Below are positions 35,190 to 44,734 of a DNA stretch of 64,000 bases, piece by piece. The first letter of the stretch is position 1. Each line of letters begins with the position of its first letter. The notes beneath the pieces were generated by a model. It did not search any database and had not been told where the DNA came from. It worked only from the letters and a program-made list of their open reading frames with translations. The stretch comes from Pseudomonas sp. MYb118 (GTDB lineage Bacteria > Pseudomonadota > Gammaproteobacteria > Pseudomonadales > Pseudomonadaceae): positions 496,001 through 560,000 of the forward strand of contig NZ_JBFRXN010000004.1 in assembly GCF_040947875.1 (NCBI RefSeq). The letters run 5' to 3'. The translations under genes and the position numbers were made by a program.

Positions 35190-35281
35190 CTGTGGGAGCG
35201 GGCTTGCTCGCGATTGCGGAGTGTCAGTTGGCACAGCTATCAACTGAAACACCGCCATCGCGGGCAAGCCCGCTCCCACAG
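35190..35281. repeat. REPIN with TGTCAG-type loop
   Basis: A plus REP (TGTGGGAGCGGGCTTGCTCG) and an inverted REP with loop GGAGTGTCAGTTGGCACAGC..., upstream of the PstS-OmpA gene. Confidence 0.9.
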
Positions 35282-35295
35282 GTACGGCGTGATCC

Positions 35296-35397
35296 CTGTA
35301 GGAGCGAGCTTGCTCGCGATGGTAGCAAGGACACCGCAGGGCATCAGACAGCCCGCGTCATCGTTAACGAGCATCGCGAGCAAGCTCGCTCCTACAG
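35296..35397. repeat. REPIN overlapping the xthA stop codon
   Basis: A second REPIN, whose loop is the reverse complement of the array-type loop (contains CATCGTTAACGA). Its right end CTCGCTCCTACAG covers the xthA stop at 35392-35394. Confidence 0.9.
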
Positions 35398-36204
35398 TAG
35401 TTCCAACCAGATCGGCGCATGGTCCGAGGGTTTTTCCATTCCGCGCAGTTCGTAGTCCACCCCGGCATCCTTCACCCGTGGCAGCAGGCCGTGGGAGGCG
35501 AGGATCAGGTCGATGCGCAGGCCGCGCTTGGGTTCGTCCTCGAAACCGCGGCTGCGGTAGTCGAACCAGCTGAAGCGGTCGGCGATGTCCGGGTTCAGGT
35601 GGCGGAAGCTGTCGGTCAGGCCCCAGTTCTTCAAGCGCGCCATCCACTCACGCTCTTCCGGCAGGAAGCTGCATTTGCCGGTTTTCAGCCAGCGCTTCAT
35701 GTTGTCCGGGCCGATGCCGATGTCGCAGTCTTCCGGGGAAATGTTCACGTCGCCCATCACCACCAGCGCCTGGTCATTTTTGAACTGGCTCTCCAGCAGT
35801 TGCTGCAAGTCGCTGTAGAAGCGCTGCTTGGCCGGGAACTTGGTCGGGTGGTCGCGGCTTTCGCCCTGGGGGAAGTAGCCGTTCATGATGGTCACCGGCA
35901 CGCCATTGGCGTCGGCGAAGGTGCCCCAGATGAAACGACGCTGGGCGTCTTCCTCATCGGTGGCAAAACCCTTGTGCAGGGCCAGCGGGGCCAGGCGCGA
36001 GAGCAGGGCGACGCCGTAGTGACCCTTCTGCCCGTGGAAATGCACGTGGTAACCCAGCGCCTGGATCTCGTCCAGCGGGAACTGGTCGTCGTGCACCTTG
36101 GTTTCCTGCAGGCCGATCACGTCCGGTTGATGCTTTTCGATCAGCGCCGCCAGCTGATGGGGGCGAGCGCGCAGCCCGTTGATGTTGAAGGAGACGATCT
36201 TCAT
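35392..36204 (-). CDS. xthA: exodeoxyribonuclease III
   Basis: A 270-residue AP endonuclease/3'-5' exonuclease for base-excision repair. Motifs: [13 protein letters not shown] at the start, [13 protein letters not shown] (catalytic Glu, near 34), [16 protein letters not shown] (near 150), and the C-terminal DLILAS...[10 protein letters not shown]. The start is MKIVSFN at 36204; the ATG at 36222 adds six residues. The stop codon TAG is supplied by an adjoining REP element, so the C-terminal LELL end was set by that insertion or happens to abut it. Confidence 0.96.
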   Translation of the reverse strand: MKIVSFNINGLRARPHQLAALIEKHQPDVIGLQETKVHDDQFPLDEIQALGYHVHFHGQKGHYGVALLSRLAPLALHKGFATDEEDAQRRFIWGTFADANGVPVTIMNGYFPQGESRDHPTKFPAKQRFYSDLQQLLESQFKNDQALVVMGDVNISPEDCDIGIGPDNMKRWLKTGKCSFLPEEREWMARLKNWGLTDSFRHLNPDIADRFSWFDYRSRGFEDEPKRGLRIDLILASHGLLPRVKDAGVDYELRGMEKPSDHAPIWLELL

Positions 36205-36304
36205 GGTCGGCAGTCCTGGCAAAAGGGCGATGCTAGCTGACCTGTGGGATTGGGGCCAGTGTGGGGTGAGCGTTCTGTCTAATCTATATAGGAAGTGACG
36301 GCCT

Positions 36305-36370
36305 CATCGCGAGCAGGCTCGCTCCCACAAGTTGGTCTATACCTGTGTGGGAGCGAGCCCTGCTCGCGAG
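36305..36370. repeat. REPIN
   Basis: An inverted REP and a plus REP with a short loop, in the divergent gap between xthA and the GNAT gene. The plus copy has an extra C (GAGCCCTGCTCGCGAG). Confidence 0.88.
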
Positions 36371-36481
36371 CTTTTCCACGCCATCACACCGATCTAAGAG
36401 CAAAACGGAACTGCATCACCACCCAAACGCTCGTACCAATAAGAACACAGCCACCCAAACTGTGCCGGGGAGATCCACCGC

Positions 36482-37126
36482 ATGCCTGAAACCTCAACCG
36501 CCGCCATCCACATGCTCGACAGCGGCTATTCCCGCGAAGCCCGCTCGCTGCTGTACCAGGCGTACCGGCACGAGCCGACCTTCGGTTATCTGTTCGAAGC
36601 CGAACGCCCGGGTTACGAGCAGCGGGTGCGCGCCACCGTGCGCGAACTGGTCAAACAGCATTTTCTCCAGGATCTGCCGGCCATCGGCCTGCTGGTCAAC
36701 GACCGGTTGATCGGCATCGCATTGATCGCGCCGCCGCAACGGCGCCTGGGCATCACCGAAAGCTGGGCCTGGCGCCTGCGCATGGTGCTCAGCACCGGCT
36801 TTCGCTGCACCCGGCGCTACCTCGAGTACCACGATGCGGTGATGGCCTGCGTGCCATCCGATTCGGTGCATCTGCTGCCCCTGCTGGGCATTCACCCGCA
36901 ATTCCAGGGCCAGCACTTCGGCGAACAACTGCTGCAAGCGGTGCACAACTGGTGCGCGGTGGATGAACATTCCCAGGGCGTGGTGCTCGATACCGGCAAC
37001 CCGCGTTACCTGGATTTCTACAAGCGCCAGGGCTATGAGGAAATCGGTGAGGTGGCCGTCGGACCGATCCGCGAGCATGTGTTTTTCCATGCCAATCCGC
37101 AGGTGCTGCAAAGCGCCTCGGCATAA
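36482..37126 (+). CDS. GNAT-family N-acetyltransferase
   Basis: A 214-residue protein with the GNAT fold. LLPLLGIHPQFQGQHFGEQLLQAVHNW (near 137-163) is the acetyl-CoA pyrophosphate-binding region (Q-x-x-G-x-G/F pattern), and YLDFYKRQGYEEIGE near 177 is motif B. The ATG at 36482 follows GGGGAG. The substrate is unknown, and the neighbours (xthA, tamA) give no hint. Confidence 0.87.
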   Translation: MPETSTAAIHMLDSGYSREARSLLYQAYRHEPTFGYLFEAERPGYEQRVRATVRELVKQHFLQDLPAIGLLVNDRLIGIALIAPPQRRLGITESWAWRLRMVLSTGFRCTRRYLEYHDAVMACVPSDSVHLLPLLGIHPQFQGQHFGEQLLQAVHNWCAVDEHSQGVVLDTGNPRYLDFYKRQGYEEIGEVAVGPIREHVFFHANPQVLQSASA

Positions 37127-37192
37127 ACGGTAGAACTTTCGCGCCACGCGAGGTTCTATCACGCTCCCAAGCTCGTGTTAGCATCCGCGCCT

Positions 37193-38920
37193 ATGACGTT
37201 TCCAGGAAGAATCACCAGCGCCGTGCTGATGCTGTTCACCAGCTGCGCGGCGTTGGCGCAAAGTGAATTGGATGTGCGGATCAAACCGTCCAACGACGAG
37301 CTGAAAGCCAATATCGAAGGCTACATCGGCAGCCTCGGCGATCGCGACGAAGAAGCCTTGCTGCGCTTCAGCCGTGGCGCCGAGGAACAGGCGCGCAAGG
37401 CTGCCCAGGCCCTGGGCTATTACCAGCCGCAGATCGACAGCGACGTGAAGGGCGGCAAGAATCCGCGCCTGATCCTTAATATCGAACCCGGCGAGCCGAT
37501 CCACTTGCGCGAAGTCACGGTGCGCATCGACGGCCCGGCGGCCTCGCTGAAAGCCTTCAAGGTCCCGAAAAGCGCGGCGCTGAAAACCGGCGCGGTGCTC
37601 AACCATGGGCATTACGAAGACGCCAAGCGGCTGATCCAGAACCAGGCGTCGCGTTATGGCTTCTTCAGCGGCCGTTTAACCCGGCAGAAACTGGCCATCG
37701 ACCCGCGCGCGGGTGTCGCCGATATCGAACTGGTGTACGACAGCGGCCCGCGTTATGCCCTGGGCAAAGTCAGTTTCGAGGGTGACACACCGTTCGACGA
37801 AGACCTGTTGCAACGCATGGTGCCGTTCAAGGCGGGCACGCCGTACGACTCCGAGCTGATCGCCGAACTCAACCGCAACCTGCAATCAAGCGGCTATTTC
37901 GAAGGCGTGCGCGTTGACGCGGCGCCGACCGCGTCCAAGGAAGACGTGATCCCGGTGGACGTCAAACTGGAGACCCGCAAACCGCGCACCATGGGGCTCG
38001 GCCTGGGTTACTCGACCGACGTCGGCCCGCGGGTCAAGGCCAACTGGACCCGACACTGGGTCAACCCCCAGGGCCACAGCTATGGCTGGGAAACCGAAAT
38101 TTCCGCACCGCGGCAGAACGTCGGGGTGTTCTACGACATTCCACTGGACCCGCCGCTGACCGACAAGCTGCGTTTCGCCGGTGGTTATCAGAACGAAGAA
38201 ATCGCCGACAAGGACAGCCTCAGCAAATTGCTGACCCTGGGCCCCGAGTGGCACAGCAAGTTGCCCAGCGGCTGGCAGCGGGTGGTGTCGCTGAAATGGC
38301 AACGCGAAGAATATCGCCTGGGTGACGACTCCGGGCTCAGCACTTTGCTGATGCCCGGTGTGAGCTATTCGTACCTCAAGAGCGACAACCGCATCGACCC
38401 GCACAACGGCTATCGCCTGGAGTTCGACACCAAGGTCGCCAAAGTGGGCCTGGGGTCGGACAACAACCTGCTTTATGGCACCGCCCTGGTCAAAGGCCTG
38501 ACCACGGTCTTCGACAAACACCGCTTCCTGGGCCGGATGCAGGTCGGCGGCAGCGCTACCAATGGCTACAAGTCGGTTCCGCCGTCGCTGCGCTTCTTCG
38601 CCGGTGGCGATCAGAGCGTGCGTGGCTACGACTACCAGAGCCTGTCGCCGGAAAACTCCGAGGGCGACCGCATCGGTGGCCGCTACATGGTGGCCGCCAG
38701 CGTCGAGTATCAATATTCCATCGCCGAAAAATGGCGGGTCGCGACGTTCATCGACCAGGGCAACTCCTTCAACAAACTCGAACTGCCCAACCTCAAGACC
38801 GGGGTCGGTATCGGCGTGCGCTGGGTTTCGCCGGTGGGGCCGATCCGCCTCGACCTGGCCCACGCAATGGACGATGACGGCGGCATTCGATTGCACTTTT
38901 CCATGGGGCCCGAGTTGTGA
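37193..38920 (+). CDS. tamA: translocation and assembly module outer-membrane protein TamA
   Basis: A 575-residue Omp85-family protein. The signal peptide ends near residue 22 (CAALAQS). Three POTRA domains span about 25-265 (for example YALGKVSFEGDTPFDEDLLQRMVPFKAG). The beta-barrel follows, with the conserved lid-lock motif GGDQSVRGYDYQSLSP near 470 and a C-terminal strand ending HFSMGPEL. With TamB it moves autotransporters and phospholipids or proteins to the outer membrane. The ATG at 37193 is preferred over the GTG at 37175, as the signal peptide begins there. Its stop overlaps the tamB start. Confidence 0.95.
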   Translation: MTFPGRITSAVLMLFTSCAALAQSELDVRIKPSNDELKANIEGYIGSLGDRDEEALLRFSRGAEEQARKAAQALGYYQPQIDSDVKGGKNPRLILNIEPGEPIHLREVTVRIDGPAASLKAFKVPKSAALKTGAVLNHGHYEDAKRLIQNQASRYGFFSGRLTRQKLAIDPRAGVADIELVYDSGPRYALGKVSFEGDTPFDEDLLQRMVPFKAGTPYDSELIAELNRNLQSSGYFEGVRVDAAPTASKEDVIPVDVKLETRKPRTMGLGLGYSTDVGPRVKANWTRHWVNPQGHSYGWETEISAPRQNVGVFYDIPLDPPLTDKLRFAGGYQNEEIADKDSLSKLLTLGPEWHSKLPSGWQRVVSLKWQREEYRLGDDSGLSTLLMPGVSYSYLKSDNRIDPHNGYRLEFDTKVAKVGLGSDNNLLYGTALVKGLTTVFDKHRFLGRMQVGGSATNGYKSVPPSLRFFAGGDQSVRGYDYQSLSPENSEGDRIGGRYMVAASVEYQYSIAEKWRVATFIDQGNSFNKLELPNLKTGVGIGVRWVSPVGPIRLDLAHAMDDDGGIRLHFSMGPEL

Positions 38921-41900
38921 AGCGTGGTTTGAAAATTTCCCTGCTGGCGATTCTGGCGCTGCTGATGCTGTTGCTGCTGGCCGTCACCACCGTGCTGGGC
39001 ACGGCGACGGGCAGCCGCTGGGCGCTGGGCTTGGTGCCGGGTTTGTCGGTGGAGAATTTCCAGGGCCGCCTGGGTGGGCAGTGGAGCGCGGATCATCTGC
39101 TGTGGCAGCAGGACGCCAGCCGGGTTGAGCTGGACCGGGTGATTTTCGCCTGGTCGCCCCTGTGCCTGACGCGCATGACCCTGTGCATCGAACAGTTGAA
39201 GACCGATCAGGTCAGCCTGCAATTCCCGCCGGGGCCGGAAGAGGGCGGCAGCGGCCCGATCAGCCTGCCGGACCTGAAGTTGCCACTGGCCCTGGAACTG
39301 GGCGACGTGCAGGTCGGTCGCCTGCTGTTCAACGGCAGCGAGGAACTCAAGGGCCTGCAACTGGCGGCGCACTGGACCGCTCAGGGCATGCAGATCGACG
39401 CGGTGCAGTTGCAACGGGACGACATCAGCCTGAAACTGTCCGGCCTGCTGCAACCCACTGGCAACTGGCCGTTGCGCGCAGCGGGTCAACTGCGCCTGGC
39501 CACCCCGGCGCCCTGGACCGTGGACCTGAACGTCGACGGCGACCTGCTGGACACCCTGAAACTCAACGCCGACAGCAGTGGTTACCTCGAAGGCCAGTTG
39601 AGCGGCGAGCTGCAACCGCTGGTGGAAAACCTGCCGGCCAAGGTGCGCATCACGGCGGATGGCTTCAAGCCCAGCGCCGATCTGCCCGACACCCTGCAAC
39701 TCAACCAGCTGGAACTGACCGGCGAAGGCGACCTGAAAAGCGGCTATCAGTTGCGCGGCAATGCCACTTTGCCGGCTGAACAGGGCCCGGTCGCGCTGGC
39801 ATTGCAAGGCAAGGTCGACGCCAACGGTGCGCAAATCGCCGGGCTGGACCTCACAGCCAGCGACCAGCAACACCTCAAGCTCACGGGCGTCGTTGACTGG
39901 AGCAAGGGCCTGAGCGCCACGGCGAACGTCGACTGGCTGGATTTCCCCTGGCATCGCCTGTATCCGCTGATCGACGAACCGGACGTGACCCTGCGCCGCT
40001 TCAACGGCGAAGTCTCCTACACCGACGGTCAGTACCTGGGCAATTTCAAGGCCGCCCTGGATGGCCCGGCCGGGGCATTCAGCCTGAGCAGCCCATTCGC
40101 CGGCGACCTGACGACAATCCATCTGCAACAGATCCAGCTCGAAGCCGGGCAGGGCAAGGCCGAAGGTCACCTGAACCTGCAATTTGCCGATGGCATTGCC
40201 TGGGACACTGCGCTCGACCTGTCGGCCATCAACCCGGCGTACTGGGTCGCCGAGTTGCCAGGCGTGCTGGCCGGCCCCTTGCGCAGCAAAGGTGAACTGA
40301 AAAACGACACGCTCAGCCTCAATGCCGATCTCGACCTCAAGGGCAAACTGCGGGGCCAGCCTGCGGTGATCCAGGCCAAGGCCGATGGCGGTGGTGAGCA
40401 ATGGAACCTCAGCGCGCTGCAAGTGCGCCTGGGCGATAACAGCATCAGCGGCCAGGGCAGCCTGCACCAGCGACTCGCCGGGCAGGTGGATCTCAAGCTG
40501 CCGCGCCTGGCCCAGCTCTGGCCACAGCTGCGCGGGCAACTCAATGGCCGGATCGACCTCGCCGGCACGCTCAAGGCGCCCCAGGGCAAACTCGGGCTGC
40601 AGGGCACGCAACTGGCGTTTCAGGACAACCGCCTGCAAAGCCTCAACCTCGACGCCACCCTCGACAATGCGCAGCGAGCCAAAGTCGATCTCAAGGGCAG
40701 CGGTATCCAGGTCGGCGACACCGCGCTGGGCACGCTGACCGCCAGCGGCCAGGGCGATATCAGGAAACAGCAGCTGACCCTCGACCTGCAAGGCCCGAAA
40801 TTGAAACTGGCCCTGGGCCTCGATGGCGCACTGGACAAGGGCAACTGGCGCGGGCGCCTGGCCAGCGGTGACATCCAGGCCGGTGGCCAGGACTGGAGGC
40901 TGCAAGGCCCGGCGAAACTCGAACGGCTGGCCGACGGCAAGATCAACTTCGGCGCCCATTGCTGGATGTCCGGCGCGGCCAGCCTGTGCGGCGAGGACCA
41001 GCGTCTGATGCCGGAGCCGAAGCTGCGTTATCACCTCAAGCAATTCCCCATCGAGAGTCTGGCGCAGTGGTTGCCCAAGGATTTCGCCTGGAAGGGCGTG
41101 CTCAATGCTGACGTGCAACTGGACCTGCCGGCCAGCGGCCCGAATGGCGTGATCAGCCTGGATGCCAGCGGCGGCACCTTGCGTATCAAGGAAAAGGACC
41201 AGTGGCTGGACTTTCCCTACCAGACCCTGCGGCTCAACAGCAAACTCACGCCCAAGCGCATCGACAGCGAGCTGAACTTCGTCGGTGAAAAGCTCGGCGA
41301 ACTGAACGTACAGGCGCAGATCAATCCGCTGGCGAAGAACAAACCGCTCAATGGCTCGTTCCGCCTCAGTGGCCTCGATCTGTCGGTGGCGCGACCGTTC
41401 GTGCCAATGGTCGAGAAAATCGGCGGACGCCTCAACGGCAGCGGCACCCTCGCCGGGACGCTGATGGCGCCGCTGGTCAACGGCAATCTGTTGCTCAGCG
41501 ATGGCGAGGTCTCTGGTCCCGAGTTGCCGATGGAACTGCAAGACCTGCGGGTGCAAGCGCTCATCGCCGGCGAAACCGTGCAACTGAACGGTGGCTGGAA
41601 AAGCGGCAAGAGCGGGCAGGGCAGCCTCAGCGGCGACATTGCCTGGGGCCAGGCGCTGGTAGTGGACCTGGCGCTCAAGGGCACGCAGTTGCCGGTGACG
41701 GTCGAGCCCTACGCCAAGCTCGAGGTCGAGCCGGACCTGAAAATCTCGATGAAGGGCGAAGAACTGGCGGTCGCCGGCAAGGTCCGTGTGCCTCGCGGCG
41801 AAATCACCGTGCGCGAATTGCCGCCATCGACGGTCAAGCTGTCGGATGATGCGGTGATCATCGGCGAGCAGACCGAAGAGGGCAAACCGCCGGTGGCCAT

Positions 41901-42585
41901 GAAAATGGACATTGACGTGCAGGTCGGCGAGGACAAGCTGAGCTTTGCCGGATTCGGCCTGACCGCCAACGTGCAGGGCCACGTGCACATCGGCGACAAC
42001 CTCGACACCCGTGGCGAACTGTGGCTCAACGACGGGCGTTATCGCGCCTACGGCCAGCGCCTGAGCGTGCGCCGGGCACGCCTGTTGTTTGCCGGGCCCA
42101 TCGACCAGCCGTACCTGGATATCGAAGCGATTCGCCAGACCGATGACGTGATCGCCGGCATTCGCCTGAGCGGCAGCGCCGAGCAGCCGACCACGCAGAT
42201 CTTCTCGGAACCGGCGATGAGCCAGGAGCAGGCCCTGTCCTACCTGGTACTGGGGCGTCCGCTGAGCACCACCGGCGAAGACAACAACATGCTCGCGCAG
42301 GCGGCGCTGGGGCTGGGCCTGATGGGCAGTTCCGGGGTCACCGGCAAGCTGGCCAGCGACCTGGGCATCGACGACTTCCAGCTCGACACCGAAGGCAGCG
42401 GTAACACCACCAGCGTGGTGGCCAGCGGCAACCTTTCGGAAAAACTCAGCCTGCGTTATGGCGTCGGCGTGTTCGAGCCGGCCAACACCATCGCCCTGCG
42501 CTACAAGCTGAGCAAGAAGGTCTATCTCGAAGCGGCGGGCGGCGTAGCCAGCTCGCTGGACATCTTCTACAAGCGGGATTTCTAG
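38917..42585 (+). CDS. tamB: translocation and assembly module inner-membrane protein TamB
   Basis: A 1222-residue AsmA/TamB-type protein. An N-terminal membrane anchor (residues 8-29) is followed by about 900 residues of repetitive beta-taco sequence with regular LxLxG patterns. The conserved DUF490/TamB C-terminal domain ends YKLSKKVYLEAAGGVASSLDIFYKRDF. The start is a GTG at 38917 overlapping the tamA stop (GTGA), so the two are translationally coupled. It bridges the periplasm to TamA and is implicated in lipid transport. The length matches the family. Confidence 0.95.
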   Translation: MKRGLKISLLAILALLMLLLLAVTTVLGTATGSRWALGLVPGLSVENFQGRLGGQWSADHLLWQQDASRVELDRVIFAWSPLCLTRMTLCIEQLKTDQVSLQFPPGPEEGGSGPISLPDLKLPLALELGDVQVGRLLFNGSEELKGLQLAAHWTAQGMQIDAVQLQRDDISLKLSGLLQPTGNWPLRAAGQLRLATPAPWTVDLNVDGDLLDTLKLNADSSGYLEGQLSGELQPLVENLPAKVRITADGFKPSADLPDTLQLNQLELTGEGDLKSGYQLRGNATLPAEQGPVALALQGKVDANGAQIAGLDLTASDQQHLKLTGVVDWSKGLSATANVDWLDFPWHRLYPLIDEPDVTLRRFNGEVSYTDGQYLGNFKAALDGPAGAFSLSSPFAGDLTTIHLQQIQLEAGQGKAEGHLNLQFADGIAWDTALDLSAINPAYWVAELPGVLAGPLRSKGELKNDTLSLNADLDLKGKLRGQPAVIQAKADGGGEQWNLSALQVRLGDNSISGQGSLHQRLAGQVDLKLPRLAQLWPQLRGQLNGRIDLAGTLKAPQGKLGLQGTQLAFQDNRLQSLNLDATLDNAQRAKVDLKGSGIQVGDTALGTLTASGQGDIRKQQLTLDLQGPKLKLALGLDGALDKGNWRGRLASGDIQAGGQDWRLQGPAKLERLADGKINFGAHCWMSGAASLCGEDQRLMPEPKLRYHLKQFPIESLAQWLPKDFAWKGVLNADVQLDLPASGPNGVISLDASGGTLRIKEKDQWLDFPYQTLRLNSKLTPKRIDSELNFVGEKLGELNVQAQINPLAKNKPLNGSFRLSGLDLSVARPFVPMVEKIGGRLNGSGTLAGTLMAPLVNGNLLLSDGEVSGPELPMELQDLRVQALIAGETVQLNGGWKSGKSGQGSLSGDIAWGQALVVDLALKGTQLPVTVEPYAKLEVEPDLKISMKGEELAVAGKVRVPRGEITVRELPPSTVKLSDDAVIIGEQTEEGKPPVAMKMDIDVQVGEDKLSFAGFGLTANVQGHVHIGDNLDTRGELWLNDGRYRAYGQRLSVRRARLLFAGPIDQPYLDIEAIRQTDDVIAGIRLSGSAEQPTTQIFSEPAMSQEQALSYLVLGRPLSTTGEDNNMLAQAALGLGLMGSSGVTGKLASDLGIDDFQLDTEGSGNTTSVVASGNLSEKLSLRYGVGVFEPANTIALRYKLSKKVYLEAAGGVASSLDIFYKRDF

Positions 42586-42636
42586 GCCCGTTTTCCCAAG
42601 GAAACCGCGTCGCCGCTGGCGGCGTCGCGGTCCTGC

Positions 42637-42665
42637 CTGACATCAAACTGTCATTCATCTATCGC
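42637..42665 (+). promoter_or_regulatory. Pho-box-like triple repeat upstream of the ABC/phosphodiesterase operon
   Basis: Three heptamers at exact 11-bp spacing: CTGACAT (42637), CTGTCAT (42648) and CTATCGC (42659). The PhoB consensus is CTGTCAT-N4-CTGTCAT, so the first pair matches at 13 of 14 positions. It lies 52 bases after tamB and about 60 bases before the LacI-type gene. Confidence 0.62.
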
Positions 42666-42701
42666 GTGAACGCCATGTTCGCTGAGTAAGGTCCTCGCCA
42701 A

Positions 42702-42715
42702 TGAGAACGATCTCA
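42702..42715. promoter_or_regulatory. LacI-type operator candidate
   Basis: TGAGAACGATCTCA is an inverted repeat (TGAGA/TCTCA) with a central CG-containing core, just ahead of the LacI-type gene and close to its start codon, as expected for autoregulation. Confidence 0.45.
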
Positions 42716-42726
42716 AGCGAGTGACA

Positions 42727-43746
42727 ATGACCGATTTGAAAGATGTTGCACGACTGGCCGGGGTGTCCCGGGCGACCGCTGCGCGCACCTTCGCTTCCCC
42801 GGAAGTGGTGCGCCCGGCGACCCGCGAGCAGGTGTTCGCCGCCGCCCGCGAACTGGGTTTCCGGCCCAATCGTCTGGGCCGCCAACTGCGCCTGCAAACC
42901 ACCAACCTGATCGGGGTGGTGGTGCCCAACCTGCTCAACCCGGTGTTCGCCGAACAGTTCCAGGCCATGGAACAGGCGGCGCGCCTGCGTGGCTACAACC
43001 TGCTGCTGGCCACCACCGACTACGACAGCGAGCGCGAAAGCGCGGTGGTCGAGGAACTGCTGCGCCAGCGGGTCGACGGGCTGGTGCTGACCGTTACCGA
43101 TGCGCAAAGCAATCGCGTGCTGCAAAGCCTGGCCAGTGAGGACACACCCTTCGTGCTGGCCTATCACCAACCGGGCAACCCGGAGTACAGCGCGGTGTCG
43201 GTGGACAACCGTAACGGCATGGCCCTGGCCACACGTTACCTGCTGGACGCCGGACACACGCGCATCGGCATGGTCGCCGGCCCCGCGTTGCAGTCGGACC
43301 GCGCACGCCTGCGTTACGCCGGTTACTGCGATGCCATGGCCGAACAGGGCCTGGGCAGCCTGCCGGTGATCGAAATGCCGGCACATACCCAGGCCGATTT
43401 CGCCGCCCTCGAACCGTTCCTGTCCGGGCCCCAGGCCCCCAGCGCACTGGTGTGCTCCAACGACCTGCTGGCGATCAGCCTGATCGCCGAACTGCGCCGC
43501 AATGGCTGGAACGTGCCGCAGCAACTGTCGGTGGTGGGTTTCGACGGCATTGCCCTGGGCACGCAAATGCACCCGACGCTGTGCACGGTGGTGCAGCCGA
43601 TCGCCACCCTGGCCAGCACCGTGATCGAGCAATTGCTGGCGCAGATCGCCGGTGCCGCCCCGGTTTCCCATTGCCTGCCTTGCCATGTCCGGCCGGGTGA
43701 AAGTACTCAACCCTACAAGGAGTCGCTCGATGATCCGCTTCACTAA
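42727..43746 (+). CDS. LacI-family transcriptional regulator
   Basis: A 339-residue repressor-type protein. The N-terminal helix-turn-helix is LKDVARLAGVSRATAARTFASPEVV (residues 3-27), with the hinge helix RPNRLGRQLRLQTTNLIGVVVP. The rest is a periplasmic-binding-protein-like sensor domain (VVGFDGIALGTQMHPTLCTVVQP near 262). The ATG at 42727 is used; a GTG at 42721 is also in frame. Its 3' end overlaps the next gene by 17 bases, so it is the first cistron of the transport operon and probably senses the imported substrate or a product of it. Confidence 0.9.
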   Translation: MTDLKDVARLAGVSRATAARTFASPEVVRPATREQVFAAARELGFRPNRLGRQLRLQTTNLIGVVVPNLLNPVFAEQFQAMEQAARLRGYNLLLATTDYDSERESAVVEELLRQRVDGLVLTVTDAQSNRVLQSLASEDTPFVLAYHQPGNPEYSAVSVDNRNGMALATRYLLDAGHTRIGMVAGPALQSDRARLRYAGYCDAMAEQGLGSLPVIEMPAHTQADFAALEPFLSGPQAPSALVCSNDLLAISLIAELRRNGWNVPQQLSVVGFDGIALGTQMHPTLCTVVQPIATLASTVIEQLLAQIAGAAPVSHCLPCHVRPGESTQPYKESLDDPLH

Positions 43747-44734
43747 AACCCTGGCGGCCTTAGGCCTGTGCGCCTTGGCCAGCCTGGCCCAGGCTGCCGA
43801 AACCGCGATCTGCTACAACTGCCCGCCGGAATGGGCGGACTGGGGCACGCAGCTCAAGGCGATCGCCGACAGCACCGGCGTGCAAGTGCCGCTGGACAAC
43901 AAGAACTCCGGCCAGTCCCTGGCGCAACTGGTGGCCGAGCAGGCCGCTCCGGTGGCGGACGTGGTGTATTACGGCGTGACCTTCGGTTTACAGGCGCAGA
44001 AGGCCGGCGTGGTCGGCACCTACAAACCCAAGGGTTGGGAGCAGATTCCCACTGGCCTGAAGGACCCGCAGGGCCACTGGTTCGCGATTCATTCCGGCAC
44101 CCTTGGCATCATGGTCAACGTCGATGCCCTGGGTGGCTTGCCGGTGCCGCAGAGCTGGGCTGACCTGCTCAAGCCTGAGTACAAGGGCATGGTCGGTTAC
44201 CTCGATCCATCCAGCGCTTTCGTCGGCTACGTGTCGGCGGTGGCGATCAACCGTGCCATGGGCGGCGACCTGGACAACTTCGCGCCGGCCATCGACTACT
44301 TCCGCAAACTGGCGAAAAACGCGCCCATCGTGCCGAAACAGACCGCTTATGCGCGGGTGCTGTCGGGCGAGCTGCCGATCCTGGTCGACTACGACTTCAA
44401 CGCTTACCGCGCCCGCTACAAGGACAAGGCCAACGTCGCGTTCGTCATCCCCCAGGAAGGCAGTGTCAGCGTGCCTTACGTGATGAGCCTGGTGGGCAAC
44501 GCGCCGCACCGGGGCAACGCCGAGAAGGTGCTGGATTTTGTCCTGTCCGATGAAGGCCAGGCGTTGTGGGCCAAGGCCTACCTGCGCCCGGTGCGGCAGA
44601 TGAAGATGCCGGCTGACGTCGCCGCGCAGTTCCTGCCGGACAGCGACTATGCCCGCGCTGGCGTGGTCGACTACGAAAAAATGGCCGCGGTGCAGGAAGC
44701 CTTCGCCGCGCTTTACCTGAGCGAGGTCAAGTAA
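43730..44734 (+). CDS. ABC transporter periplasmic binding protein (Fe/phosphonate/polyamine type)
   Basis: A 334-residue exported protein. The signal peptide is MIRFTKTLAALGLCALASLAQA. The mature part begins with an unusual CYNC pair (AETAICYNCPPEWADWG) and then has a type II binding-protein fold (SGQSLAQLVAEQ, FAIHSGTLGIMVNVDALGG, PQSWADLLKPEYKGMVGYLDPSSAF). This family binds iron, polyamines, thiamine or phosphonates and phosphate esters. The start is the ATG at 43730 behind AAGGAG. In context with a phosphodiesterase and a Pho-box-like site I infer an organophosphate ligand. Confidence 0.88.
   Translation: MIRFTKTLAALGLCALASLAQAAETAICYNCPPEWADWGTQLKAIADSTGVQVPLDNKNSGQSLAQLVAEQAAPVADVVYYGVTFGLQAQKAGVVGTYKPKGWEQIPTGLKDPQGHWFAIHSGTLGIMVNVDALGGLPVPQSWADLLKPEYKGMVGYLDPSSAFVGYVSAVAINRAMGGDLDNFAPAIDYFRKLAKNAPIVPKQTAYARVLSGELPILVDYDFNAYRARYKDKANVAFVIPQEGSVSVPYVMSLVGNAPHRGNAEKVLDFVLSDEGQALWAKAYLRPVRQMKMPADVAAQFLPDSDYARAGVVDYEKMAAVQEAFAALYLSEVK

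Noticed and set aside
38710..41988. 1092-codon open frame on the minus strand opposite tamA-tamB
   Set aside because: It is exactly antisense to tamB, which has full family features, and its translation is a low-complexity Gln/Ala/Leu mixture typical of GC-rich shadows.
42586..42636. Terminator after tamB
   Set aside because: A GC-rich near-palindrome (GTCGCCGCTGGCGGC) is present but has no T run after it.
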